The notes under the pieces were generated by a model. It had not been told where the DNA came from. It worked only from the letters and a program-made list of their open reading frames with translations, and made no database searches. DNA of 17,826 nucleotides from Lachnospiraceae bacterium UBA3820 (lineage in GTDB: Bacteria > Bacillota > Clostridia > Lachnospirales > Lachnospiraceae), in contig DFDU01000064.1 of the NCBI GenBank assembly GCA_002369325.1, positions 1 to 17,826 of the forward strand. The letters run 5' to 3'. A program made the translations under genes and the position numbers. Position 1 is the stretch's first letter. Each line of letters opens with the position of its first letter. Positions 1 through 5,998 of the stretch are shown piece by piece.

Positions 1-41
1 TGGAGTCAGAGTCCAGTGCCTTACCATTTGGCGATAGCCCA
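1..41 (-). tRNA. tRNA-Gln (CUG anticodon), 5' part only, cut by window edge
   Basis: Read on the minus strand from 41 down to 1, this is the first half of a glutamine tRNA. It begins with acceptor arm TGGGCTA (41-35). A D-arm with GCC/GGC stem and loop AAATGGTAA follows, then the anticodon stem CTGGA and the seven-base loop CTCTGAC. The anticodon at loop positions 3-5 is CTG, which decodes Gln CAG codons. The first four bases of the 3' anticodon strand (TCCA) are present; the T-arm and 3' acceptor arm lie outside the window. The U at position 1, giving a weak first acceptor pair, is typical of bacterial tRNA-Gln. The gene is divergent from the 113-aa gene to its right. Confidence 0.9.
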
Positions 42-53
42 TCACAATCACAT

Positions 54-82
54 ATTATACTTGATGTCATTTTAAAATGCAA
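54..82 (-). promoter_or_regulatory. Sigma-A promoter for tRNA-Gln
   Basis: On the minus strand a -35 TTGCAT (82-77) is followed after exactly 17 bases by a perfect -10 TATAAT (59-54). Transcription would start near 47, a few bases before the mature tRNA 5' end at 41. This suits a stable-RNA gene. Confidence 0.75.
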
Positions 83-154
83 GCTTTTTTTTAAAAATAT
101 TATAAATAAATATTTTGAACAAATAGCAGTTACTGTAAATCTTTATTTTTTTGT

Positions 155-183
155 TTGACAAACGAAAAGGAATGGTATAGAAT
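155..183 (+). promoter_or_regulatory. Sigma-A promoter for the 113-aa gene
   Basis: A perfect -35 TTGACA (155-160) and a -10 TAGAAT (178-183) are separated by 17 bases. The predicted transcript begins near 190. That lies past the first in-frame ATG at 189 and helps choose the ATG at 222 as the real start. Confidence 0.7.
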
Positions 184-221
184 GGCACATGTTATATGCA
201 GTTTTATTTGGAGGAAGTATT

Positions 222-563
222 ATGAGCAGCATAGTCTATGTGGTCCCTTGGGCCATATGTGATACTGATACTATATATACTAAAAAAATTAATTTTGAAA
301 ATATGGAAAAACCTTCTAAGGGTGATGCCATAGATGACTGGTGTATAAGAGATGTTATGGCTAGTCCTGACAGAAGGAGTAAAGATATATATGCGGTTGT
401 TGACGTATTTAACGGCTACAAGGAAAAGCTTAATGAAAAGGGAATGTCTGTTTTCACCCTTAACAATTCAGCTGATAAGCTTAATGAATACGGATACAAG
501 AAGGCAGAGGATAAAGAGGCCGATTTTATAAGAAGCAAGATATTAAAGCTTGGAAAGAAGTAA
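222..563 (+). CDS. Hypothetical protein of 113 aa
   Basis: I do not recognise this protein and assign no function. The start is placed at ATG 222 because GGAGGA (210-215) lies seven bases upstream. The in-frame ATG at 189 has no ribosome binding site and lies at or before the predicted transcript start. The product has no signal peptide or membrane segment. Its N-terminus is hydrophobic and aromatic (MSSIVYVVPWAICDT), and the rest is mixed alpha/beta in character with many charged residues and a lysine-rich tail ending LKLGKK. It has two cysteines and no metal-binding cluster. The gene stands alone between its own promoter (155-183) and a terminator directly after the stop, so it is probably expressed as a single-gene transcript. 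A small soluble cytoplasmic protein is the most that can be said. Confidence 0.75.
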   Translation: MSSIVYVVPWAICDTDTIYTKKINFENMEKPSKGDAIDDWCIRDVMASPDRRSKDIYAVVDVFNGYKEKLNEKGMSVFTLNNSADKLNEYGYKKAEDKEADFIRSKILKLGKK

Positions 564-564
564 G

Positions 565-590
565 AAAAGACCGCTATATGTGGTCTTTTT
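565..590 (+). terminator. Intrinsic terminator after the 113-aa gene
   Basis: A ten-pair stem, including one G-U pair, pairs AAAAGACCGC (565-574) with GTGGTCTTTT (580-589). The loop is TATAT. The stem starts one base after the TAA stop, and a T-rich tract runs from the end of the stem onward. Confidence 0.75.
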
Positions 591-644
591 CTGTTTTAAA
601 TAAAATATGTGTGAAGATATACATTTAAAAGGAGGACGGTAAGA

Positions 645-1484
645 ATGATAGAAATAGGAAAATGGAATACCCTTAAGGTTATAAGGTCAAAGGATTTCGG
701 GATATATCTAGGAGAGGACGGAAGTTCTACGGCGGAGACAGTGCTCTTACCCAGAAAGCAGGTTGCCGAGGGAGTAAAGGCAGGTTCTGTTATCGACGTA
801 TTTATTTACAGAGATTCACAGGACAGACTTATAGCTACTACAAATAAGCCGCTTATAACAATGGGTGAGATAAAAAAGCTCAAGGTTAAAAATGTTACTT
901 CAATCGGGGCATTTATGGATTGGGGACTTGAGAAGGATATTTTACTTCCGTTTAAGAAACAGACCGCAAAGGTTGTCGAGGGAAGAGAATATCTTGTAAA
1001 AATGTATACGGATAAATCGGATAGGCTTTGTGTTTCCATGAAGCTTTATGACAGTCTTCTTCCGATAGAAGGATATAAGGAGAAAGATACATTTACCGGT
1101 ACGGTGTATGAATACAAAAAAGATATGGGAGCCTTTGTTGCCATAGATGATAAGTTTTCGGGGCTGATTCATGAAAGTGAGCTTTATAATAAGGTTTACG
1201 TGGGAGATACGGTAACGGGACGAATCAAAAAGATAAGAGAGGACGGCAAGGCAGACCTTATGCTTAGAGAACCGGCTTATATTCAGATGAATGAAGATGC
1301 CGATATGGTTTATGATGTAATAAAGAGCTATAAAGGAGTCCTGCCATTTACCGATAAAGCAGACAAAGATCTTATAAAAAAAGAGTTCGGTTTGAGTAAA
1401 AATGCATTCAAGAGAGCCGTCGGAAAGCTTTTGAAGGACAGAAAGATAGAGATTACAGAAAGTACAATCAATATAATTGATTAG
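645..1484 (+). CDS. cvfB: CvfB-like S1-domain RNA-binding protein
   Basis: This 279-aa protein matches the CvfB/YitL family in length and layout. The family is known in Staphylococcus aureus as an RNA-binding regulator of virulence gene expression and in Bacillus as YitL. Three S1-like beta-barrels follow one another at about residues 1-65, 70-133 and 145-208. The second contains VTSIGAFMDWGLEKDILLPF and the third contains DMGAFVAIDD followed by FSGLIHESEL, both typical S1 strands. Residues about 220-279 form the family's C-terminal winged helix (KKEFGLSKNAFKRAVGKLL). The start is supported by GGAGG (631-635), nine bases before ATG 645. There is no signal peptide, so it acts in the cytoplasm, probably on RNA. 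The target RNAs cannot be read from the sequence. Confidence 0.88.
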   Translation: MIEIGKWNTLKVIRSKDFGIYLGEDGSSTAETVLLPRKQVAEGVKAGSVIDVFIYRDSQDRLIATTNKPLITMGEIKKLKVKNVTSIGAFMDWGLEKDILLPFKKQTAKVVEGREYLVKMYTDKSDRLCVSMKLYDSLLPIEGYKEKDTFTGTVYEYKKDMGAFVAIDDKFSGLIHESELYNKVYVGDTVTGRIKKIREDGKADLMLREPAYIQMNEDADMVYDVIKSYKGVLPFTDKADKDLIKKEFGLSKNAFKRAVGKLLKDRKIEITESTINIID

Positions 1485-1487
1485 TCA

Positions 1488-1515
1488 TTGATTATTATTT
1501 TTTAAATAATAAAAT
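1488..1515 (+). promoter_or_regulatory. Possible promoter for ridA
   Basis: TTGATT (1488-1493) and TAAAAT (1510-1515) are spaced by 16 bases in the short gap after cvfB. The predicted start would fall almost on the ribosome binding site, leaving a very short leader. Read-through from cvfB is therefore equally possible. Confidence 0.35.
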
Positions 1516-1536
1516 ACAATATCGGAGGTAATTATT

Positions 1537-1917
1537 ATGAAACAGATTATCAAAACACCAAAGGCACCTGCAGCTATAGGACCGTATTCACAGGCAATTG
1601 TCGTGGATAAGATGGTCTTCACATCAGGTATGATCCCTATTATTCCCGAGACGGGAGAACTTGAGACAGGCGATGTAAAAGCTCAGGCAAGACAGGCTAT
1701 TAAAAATCTTGTTACGCTTCTTCAGGAAGCTGGTTCGGGTGCGGAAAATGTCGTCAAAACCACGGTATTTATTAAGGATATGAATGATTTTGCAGCCGTG
1801 AATGAAGTTTATGCGGAATTTTTTACGGATAATTATCCGGCACGTTCATGTGTCGAAGTGGCAAGGCTTCCGAAGGATGTGCTTGTTGAAATTGAAGCGG
1901 TTGCACTCTTAAAATAA
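1537..1917 (+). CDS. ridA: RidA family 2-iminobutanoate/2-iminopropanoate deaminase
   Basis: This 126-aa protein is a full-length RidA (YjgF/UK114) homologue. The enzyme hydrolyses reactive enamine/imine intermediates released by PLP enzymes such as threonine and serine dehydratases, giving 2-oxoacids and ammonia. The N-terminal motif KAPAAIGPYSQA (residues 9-20) and the C-terminal signature around PARSCVEVARLPKD are intact. Arg103, which binds the substrate carboxylate, and Glu120 in VEIEAVAL are both present, so the archetypal active subgroup is likely. The protein normally forms a cytosolic trimer. The start has GGAGG (1524-1528) eight bases upstream. It lies 76 bases before ilvE, whose product is a known victim of the damage RidA prevents in Salmonella. 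Confidence 0.95.
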   Translation: MKQIIKTPKAPAAIGPYSQAIVVDKMVFTSGMIPIIPETGELETGDVKAQARQAIKNLVTLLQEAGSGAENVVKTTVFIKDMNDFAAVNEVYAEFFTDNYPARSCVEVARLPKDVLVEIEAVALLK

Positions 1918-1925
1918 ATTTTTGC

Positions 1926-1953
1926 TTGAATATTTATATGTTGGTGGTAAAAT
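1926..1953 (+). promoter_or_regulatory. Extended -10 promoter for ilvE
   Basis: TTGAAT (1926-1931) and TAAAAT (1948-1953) are 16 bases apart. TGG directly before the -10 makes it an extended -10 element (TGGTAAAAT). The leader is too short for a T-box, and no riboswitch fold was seen. Confidence 0.6.
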
Positions 1954-1993
1954 AAGGATATGTTTAATTTCTTAAAAAAGGGAGACGATTATT

Positions 1994-3016
1994 ATGAGTA
2001 AGAATATTGATTGGTCAAATCTTGGTTTCGGTTATATCCAGACAGAGCATCGTTTTGTATCAAATTATAAGAACGGTGCATGGGATGAGGGTGGCATTAC
2101 CACTGATGCTACTGTAACTATAAGCGAGTGTGCGGGTGTTCTTCAGTATGCTCAGACATGTTTCGAGGGTTTGAAGGCTTATACAACAGAGGATGGACAT
2201 GTTGTATGCTTTAGGCCTGATCTCAATGCCAAGAGAATGGTTGATTCATGTACAAGACTTGAGATGCCTGCTTATCCTGAAGATAAGTTCGTTGAGGCAG
2301 TTGTAAAAACTGTAGAAGCAAATATTGATTATGTACCTCCATATGGTTCGGGTGCAACACTCTATATCAGACCTTATATGTTCGGAAGCAATCCTGTTAT
2401 AGGTGTTAAGCCTGCGGAAGAGTATCAGTTCCGTATCTTTGTTACACCTGTTGGACCGTATTTCAAGGGTGGCGCAAAGCCGATTGTTATAAGAGTGTCT
2501 GATTTTGACAGAGCAGCACCTCACGGAACAGGACATATTAAGGCCGGACTTAATTACGCAATGAGCTTACATGCTATAGTTGATGCACATAATCAGGGCT
2601 TTGCGGAAAATATGTATCTTGACCCTGCAACAAGAAGTAAGGTTGAAGAAACAGGTGGAGCAAACTTTATTTTCATAACTAAGGACGGAAAGTTTGTAAC
2701 ACCAAAGTCAGACAGTATACTTCCGTCAATTACTCGTCGTTCACTTATGATAGTTGCAGAGAAGTATCTCGGACTTACTGTTGAGCATAGAGAAGTTAAG
2801 TTTGATGAGCTTAAGGATTTTGCAGAGTGTGGACTTTGTGGTACGGCAGCAGTTATTTCACCTGTAGGAAAGATCGTAAATCATGGTGAGGAAATCTGCT
2901 TCCCAAGCGGAATGGATGAGATGGGTCCGGTAACCAAGAAGCTTTATGATACCTTGACAGGAATTCAGATGGGTCGTATTGAAGCTCCTGAGGGATGGAT
3001 AAAGGTTATAAAATAG
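1994..3016 (+). CDS. ilvE: Branched-chain amino acid aminotransferase (PLP class IV)
   Basis: This 340-aa enzyme transfers amino groups between glutamate and the 2-oxoacids of valine, leucine and isoleucine, the last step of their synthesis and the first of their breakdown. The order of motifs is that of the longer, eukaryote-like BCAT form: YAQTCFEGLKAY (residues 52-63), substrate-loop residues YIRPYMFGS, and GHIKAGLNYA with the PLP-binding Lys183. These are followed by EETGGANFIF with the cofactor-contacting Glu219, and SILPSITRRS. CGTAAVISPVG marks the phosphate-binding end. Nothing is truncated. The start has GGGAG upstream at 1980-1984. The gene has its own promoter and a strong terminator. 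Its position after ridA suggests linked handling of branched-chain amino acid intermediates. Confidence 0.95.
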   Translation: MSKNIDWSNLGFGYIQTEHRFVSNYKNGAWDEGGITTDATVTISECAGVLQYAQTCFEGLKAYTTEDGHVVCFRPDLNAKRMVDSCTRLEMPAYPEDKFVEAVVKTVEANIDYVPPYGSGATLYIRPYMFGSNPVIGVKPAEEYQFRIFVTPVGPYFKGGAKPIVIRVSDFDRAAPHGTGHIKAGLNYAMSLHAIVDAHNQGFAENMYLDPATRSKVEETGGANFIFITKDGKFVTPKSDSILPSITRRSLMIVAEKYLGLTVEHREVKFDELKDFAECGLCGTAAVISPVGKIVNHGEEICFPSGMDEMGPVTKKLYDTLTGIQMGRIEAPEGWIKVIK

Positions 3017-3030
3017 TGATTTAAAAAATC

Positions 3031-3068
3031 AAAATAAATCCGGCAAATATTTTGTCGGATTTATTTTT
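3031..3068 (+). terminator. Strong intrinsic terminator after ilvE
   Basis: A long hairpin of about 17 pairs, with one G-U pair, has AAATCCGGCAAA on the left arm (ending 3047) and TTTGTCGGATTT on the right arm (starting 3051). The loop is TAT. The right arm runs into TTATTTTT. Because both arms end in A/T runs, it could act in both directions. Confidence 0.85.
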
Positions 3069-3089
3069 GACTCATATTTTCGGTTAAAA

Positions 3090-3098
3090 TGCTATACA
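3090..3098 (+). promoter_or_regulatory. Possible extended -10 promoter for the LytTR gene
   Basis: TGCTATACA (3090-3098) is an extended -10 element. The only good -35-like hexamer, TTGACT (3067-3072), lies 20 bases upstream, which is longer than usual, so the assignment is tentative. No GCAACTT repeat like the one before the ABC genes is seen here. Confidence 0.4.
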
Positions 3099-3141
3099 TG
3101 AAATACAGAAAAATAAAGTAATCTATTTAAGGGGAAAATGG

Positions 3142-3576
3142 ATGCAGGTAATATTTGAAAAGGCTGCTTCAAGTGATGAAGAGAAAGCAATTATACATGC
3201 CGTAGACAGAACCGATGAAATAGAAGCCGCCATAAATCTTTTGGAAAATGCCGGCGGTAAGGTTGCTGTAAACAAAGACGGAAAGACTTATCTTTTGGAT
3301 ATTAATAAAATATATTATATAGAATCCATAGATAAAAAGACATTTGTTTACAGTAAGGAAAACTGCTACGAAACAAAGCTTAGACTATATGAGCTTGAAG
3401 CTACGCTTAATGCCAACTTTTTACGGTGTGCAAAAGCTATGATTGTTAATATCAGAAAAATCCGTTCGGTCAAATCGGATCTAAACAGCAGGATGAATGC
3501 ATACCTTTTGAACGGGGAAACAGTTGTTATAGCACGAAGCTATGTTAAAGAATTAAAGAATAGATTGGGGATATAG
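3142..3576 (+). CDS. LytTR-domain DNA-binding transcriptional regulator
   Basis: This 144-aa protein is a stand-alone LytTR regulator. Residues about 40-142 form the LytTR DNA-binding domain. Its hallmarks are KIYYIESIDKKTFVYS, the central LRLYELEATL helix, FLRCAKAMIVNIRKI (the family's F-x-R-x-x-K/R...VN motif), and a C-terminal VVIARSYVKELKNRL. The N-terminal 35 or so residues are too short to be a receiver domain, so it is not a normal two-component regulator. The start has AAGGGG (3129-3134) seven bases upstream; ATG 3138 is out of frame. The next gene begins three bases after the stop and encodes a DUF3021 membrane protein. LytTR plus small membrane protein pairs (LytTR regulatory systems such as HdrRM and BrsRM in Streptococcus) work with the membrane partner restraining the regulator. 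Control of the downstream ABC exporter is an inference. Confidence 0.9.
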   Translation: MQVIFEKAASSDEEKAIIHAVDRTDEIEAAINLLENAGGKVAVNKDGKTYLLDINKIYYIESIDKKTFVYSKENCYETKLRLYELEATLNANFLRCAKAMIVNIRKIRSVKSDLNSRMNAYLLNGETVVIARSYVKELKNRLGI

Positions 3577-3578
3577 TT

Positions 3579-4007
3579 ATGGAGATGAAAAAATCAAAAA
3601 TTATATTTGAACAGACGCTTATGATATCCACAGGTATATTCTTTATGATAGGATTAGGTGGTGTTATAACACATTTTACGGGCGGAGAATTCGGACTTGA
3701 ATGGTATCATCCGATATCGATTATTTTAATCAGCTTTTTATGTTCGTTTCCTACTCTTTTGTTAAAGGAATCCGAAGGCGGAAGGAGCAGTGCATTAAGA
3801 ATATTGTTACATTTTCTGTCGCTTCTTGCTATTGTTTCTTTGGCAGGCTTGATATTTAAATGGTATTCCGGTTTCATGAGTTACTTATCCCTGGCTATGA
3901 CATTTGTTATTGTTTATGTATTTGTGTGGATAGGGTCCATGTGGATGGGAAAGGTTGATGAAAATAAGATAAATAAGGCTTTGGAAAACTTCCATGATGA
4001 AGAATAA
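3579..4007 (+). CDS. DUF3021 family four-helix membrane protein
   Basis: This 142-aa protein has four predicted membrane helices at about residues 8-30, 42-62, 73-95 and 99-124. A charged cytoplasmic tail ends in NFHDEE. That size, topology and position directly after a LytTR gene are characteristic of DUF3021. By analogy with LytTR regulatory systems, it probably acts as a membrane-bound sensor or inhibitor of its regulator, but nothing in the sequence shows the signal. The two genes are two bases apart and translationally close, with a GGGG ribosome binding site inside the end of the upstream gene. A loose candidate terminator follows at 4051. Confidence 0.8.
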   Translation: MEMKKSKIIFEQTLMISTGIFFMIGLGGVITHFTGGEFGLEWYHPISIILISFLCSFPTLLLKESEGGRSSALRILLHFLSLLAIVSLAGLIFKWYSGFMSYLSLAMTFVIVYVFVWIGSMWMGKVDENKINKALENFHDEE

Positions 4008-4029
4008 AACATTTAAAATATAAAAATGT

Positions 4030-4057
4030 GCAACTTGGTTTATGTTTTTTGCAACTT
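4030..4057 (+). promoter_or_regulatory. Candidate LytTR operator: two GCAACTT repeats 21 bp apart
   Basis: GCAACTT occurs at 4030-4036 and again at 4051-4057. The start-to-start distance of 21 bp is two helical turns, so both copies face the same side of the DNA. LytTR proteins are known to bind paired direct repeats with this kind of spacing. The pair lies just upstream of the ABC exporter promoter, where an activator would sit. Assignment to this LytTR protein is inference. Confidence 0.5.
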
Positions 4058-4077
4058 AAGCCGGTTGCTCTTTTTTT
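4051..4077 (+). terminator. Possible terminator/attenuator between DUF3021 and the ABC genes
   Basis: GCAAC (4051-4055) can pair with GTTGC (4064-4068) across an eight-base loop, followed by TCTTTTTTT. The stem is only five pairs, so termination would be partial at best. Its left arm is the second GCAACTT repeat. Confidence 0.4.
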
Positions 4078-4099
4078 GTGTAAAAATATATAGTATGAT
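4065..4099 (+). promoter_or_regulatory. Promoter region of the ABC exporter genes
   Basis: Two -10 candidates overlap: TATAGT (4089-4094), 18 bases after TTGCTC (4065-4070), and TATGAT (4094-4099), which has no good -35. A weak -35 next to repeats upstream is what an activator-dependent promoter looks like. Confidence 0.45.
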
Positions 4100-4164
4100 A
4101 CAGTTGTCGGATGAGAAAAGAACAATTTGGTATGATAATAAAAAAACGGAAAGGAATAAATCAT

Positions 4165-5061
4165 ATGAAAGCAATTAAAGTTGAACATCTGGTGAAAAAA
4201 TATAAAGAACATACAGCGGTAAATGATATTTCTTTTGAAGTTAACGAAGGTGAGTTATTCGCTTTTCTTGGAGAAAACGGAGCCGGTAAGTCTACCACGA
4301 TTAATATACTTTGTACGATACTCGAAAAAACCTCCGGAGATATAAAAATATTTGATCATGAGCTTGGAAAGGAAGATGATTCGATTAGAGATCTGATTGG
4401 AATCGTATTTCAAAATTCGGTTTTGGATAACAAGCTCACGGTTAAGGAAAATCTGTATACGAGAGGATCTTATTACGGACTGTCCAAGGCTAAGATAGAT
4501 AAGCGGTTGGAACCCTTCAGAGAGATTTTTGAACTTGACGAAATATGGAACAGAAAATATGAGAAGCTTTCCGGAGGGCAGAGGCGAAGGGTTGACATCA
4601 TAAGAGCACTTATCAATAAGCCGAAAATCCTTTTTCTGGATGAACCTACAACCGGTCTTGATCCAAAGTCGAGAAAAATTGTATGGGATTATATAGAGTA
4701 CCTGAGAAAGAAAAAGAATCTTACGATATTTCTTACCACGCATTATATGGAGGAAACAAGAGATGCCGATAATGTCGTGATTCTTGATAAGGGTAAGATA
4801 ATCGCAACAGGTACACCTACGGAACTTAAGACAAAATATGCTTCTTCAAAGCTTGTATGGTATACAGAGGAAAGTGAAGAAGCAAATAAGATCCTTAAGG
4901 ATTTCGATTATTCTTACGATGCTGATCACTATAACATTCCGTTTGACGGCGGAATAACGGAATTTATATATGAAAACAGAGACAGGATAACGGATTATGA
5001 GGTAATAAAGGGAAGTATGGATGATGTATTTCTTAATCTTACGGGAAGGAGCATGGCATAA
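4165..5061 (+). CDS. ABC transporter ATP-binding protein (DrrA-like)
   Basis: This 298-aa ATPase powers an ABC-2 type exporter. All nucleotide-binding motifs are intact: Walker A GENGAGKS (residues 36-43), Q-loop Gln83, signature LSGGQ (135-139), Walker B ILFLDEP (155-161), D-loop GLDP and switch His193. The C-terminal 80 residues, with SMDDVFLNLTGR near the end, match the DrrA/drug-and-lipid exporter subgroup. The start at 4165 has AAGGA (4151-4155) nine bases upstream. An in-frame ATG at 4111 would add 18 basic residues without a ribosome binding site and was not chosen. It overlaps the permease gene by one base. The substrate is unknown; antimicrobial peptide or drug export is typical for such LytTR-linked pairs, but not shown here. 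Confidence 0.92.
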   Translation: MKAIKVEHLVKKYKEHTAVNDISFEVNEGELFAFLGENGAGKSTTINILCTILEKTSGDIKIFDHELGKEDDSIRDLIGIVFQNSVLDNKLTVKENLYTRGSYYGLSKAKIDKRLEPFREIFELDEIWNRKYEKLSGGQRRRVDIIRALINKPKILFLDEPTTGLDPKSRKIVWDYIEYLRKKKNLTIFLTTHYMEETRDADNVVILDKGKIIATGTPTELKTKYASSKLVWYTEESEEANKILKDFDYSYDADHYNIPFDGGITEFIYENRDRITDYEVIKGSMDDVFLNLTGRSMA

Positions 5062-5972
5062 TGAATAAATTTATTGGTTTAACAAAAAGAAATCTTTTGA
5101 TATATTTTAAGGACAGACAATCGGTTATTTTTTCGATGCTTACATCCATTATAGTGCTTGTATTATATCTTTTGTTTCTCAAGCAGAGTTATATTGATGC
5201 GGCTGAAAGTGCATTGAAGGGACTTGAAAATCTGGTTGATAAAAAGGATATTGATACACTCGCAAATTGTATATTGCTTGTCGGAATAATCGGTTCGGCA
5301 CTTATAACGGTTCCGTATAACTGTCTTTCAACCATTGTAAATGACAGGGAAAATAAGATTGATTATGATATATCAGCAACGCCTTTAAAAAGATGGCAGA
5401 TTGTACTTTCGTATTTTACATCGGCTACAATTTCGGCATTTATAATGAGCTCGATTGTACTTACTATAGGTATAGTTGTACTTCAAAGTCAGGGTGATTT
5501 ATATTTGAGCACATCAAATATTGCATACTCCTACGCACTTGCCTTTTTGGGCTCTGTCTCGGCTACTGCATTCTTTATGCTTGTAATGCTGTTTTTTAAA
5601 ACTACATCAGCCAGCGGTGCATTTTTCGGAATGCTTTCGGCAGCCTGCGGTTTTATAATAGGTGCTTACATTCCGTTGTCGCAGTTTTCGACCGGAATTC
5701 AGACATTTTGTAATTTATTCCCTGCAACAGGGATAACAATAATGTACAGAAATACTTTCCTGAATGGATTGCTTGATAAGATAAATTCAGATATTGGCGG
5801 AGCTGACGGCGGAGCGTTTGTAAACAGTTTTAAAGATTCGTTCAGCTTCAAGGGTAGTTTGTTCGGAAATGAATTATCCATAGCCGGAATTGTCGGATAT
5901 GTTATCGCTGCCTTAATAATATGTTTAATTGCGATGATAATTGTTTATCCGAAAGTATATAAGCGTAAATAA
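5061..5972 (+). CDS. ABC-2 type transporter permease
   Basis: This 303-aa protein is the membrane half of the exporter encoded with the upstream ATPase. Six membrane helices are predicted at about residues 21-40, 68-90, 117-141, 154-179, 185-206 and 273-297. A loop of about 27 residues lies between helices 1 and 2, and a longer Gly/Asp-rich loop of about 65 residues lies between helices 5 and 6. DYDISATPLKRWQIVLSYF (about 101-119), before helix 3, is the region of ABC-2 permeases that contacts the ATPase. Start and upstream stop overlap as TAATG, and AAGGAG (5046-5051) serves as ribosome binding site, so the two proteins are made together. No clear terminator is visible in the 26 bases before the convergent gene. 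Confidence 0.88.
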   Translation: MNKFIGLTKRNLLIYFKDRQSVIFSMLTSIIVLVLYLLFLKQSYIDAAESALKGLENLVDKKDIDTLANCILLVGIIGSALITVPYNCLSTIVNDRENKIDYDISATPLKRWQIVLSYFTSATISAFIMSSIVLTIGIVVLQSQGDLYLSTSNIAYSYALAFLGSVSATAFFMLVMLFFKTTSASGAFFGMLSAACGFIIGAYIPLSQFSTGIQTFCNLFPATGITIMYRNTFLNGLLDKINSDIGGADGGAFVNSFKDSFSFKGSLFGNELSIAGIVGYVIAALIICLIAMIIVYPKVYKRK

Positions 5973-5998
5973 ATACAAATTTATTCGGAGAAAAATGT

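Noticed and set aside
189..221. Earlier ATG extending the 113-aa protein by 11 residues
   Set aside because: It has no ribosome binding site and lies at or before the predicted transcript start, whereas ATG 222 has GGAGGA at ideal spacing.
2831..2842. CGLC in IlvE as a redox CxxC switch like that of human BCAT
   Set aside because: The pair is displaced relative to the human CVVC position, which reads AVIS here, so the comparison fails.
4111..4164. Earlier in-frame ATG for the ABC ATPase, adding 18 residues
   Set aside because: There is no ribosome binding site, the added residues are not part of the ATPase fold, and ATG 4165 has AAGGA at good spacing.
4255..4743. Open frame of 162 codons on the minus strand
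   Set aside because: It is antisense to the ABC ATPase, whose motifs are intact on the plus strand.
5973..5998. Terminator between the convergent ABC permease and PAS-GGDEF genes
   Set aside because: Only a weak all-AT stem (AATAAAT/ATTTATT) without a T tract is present.
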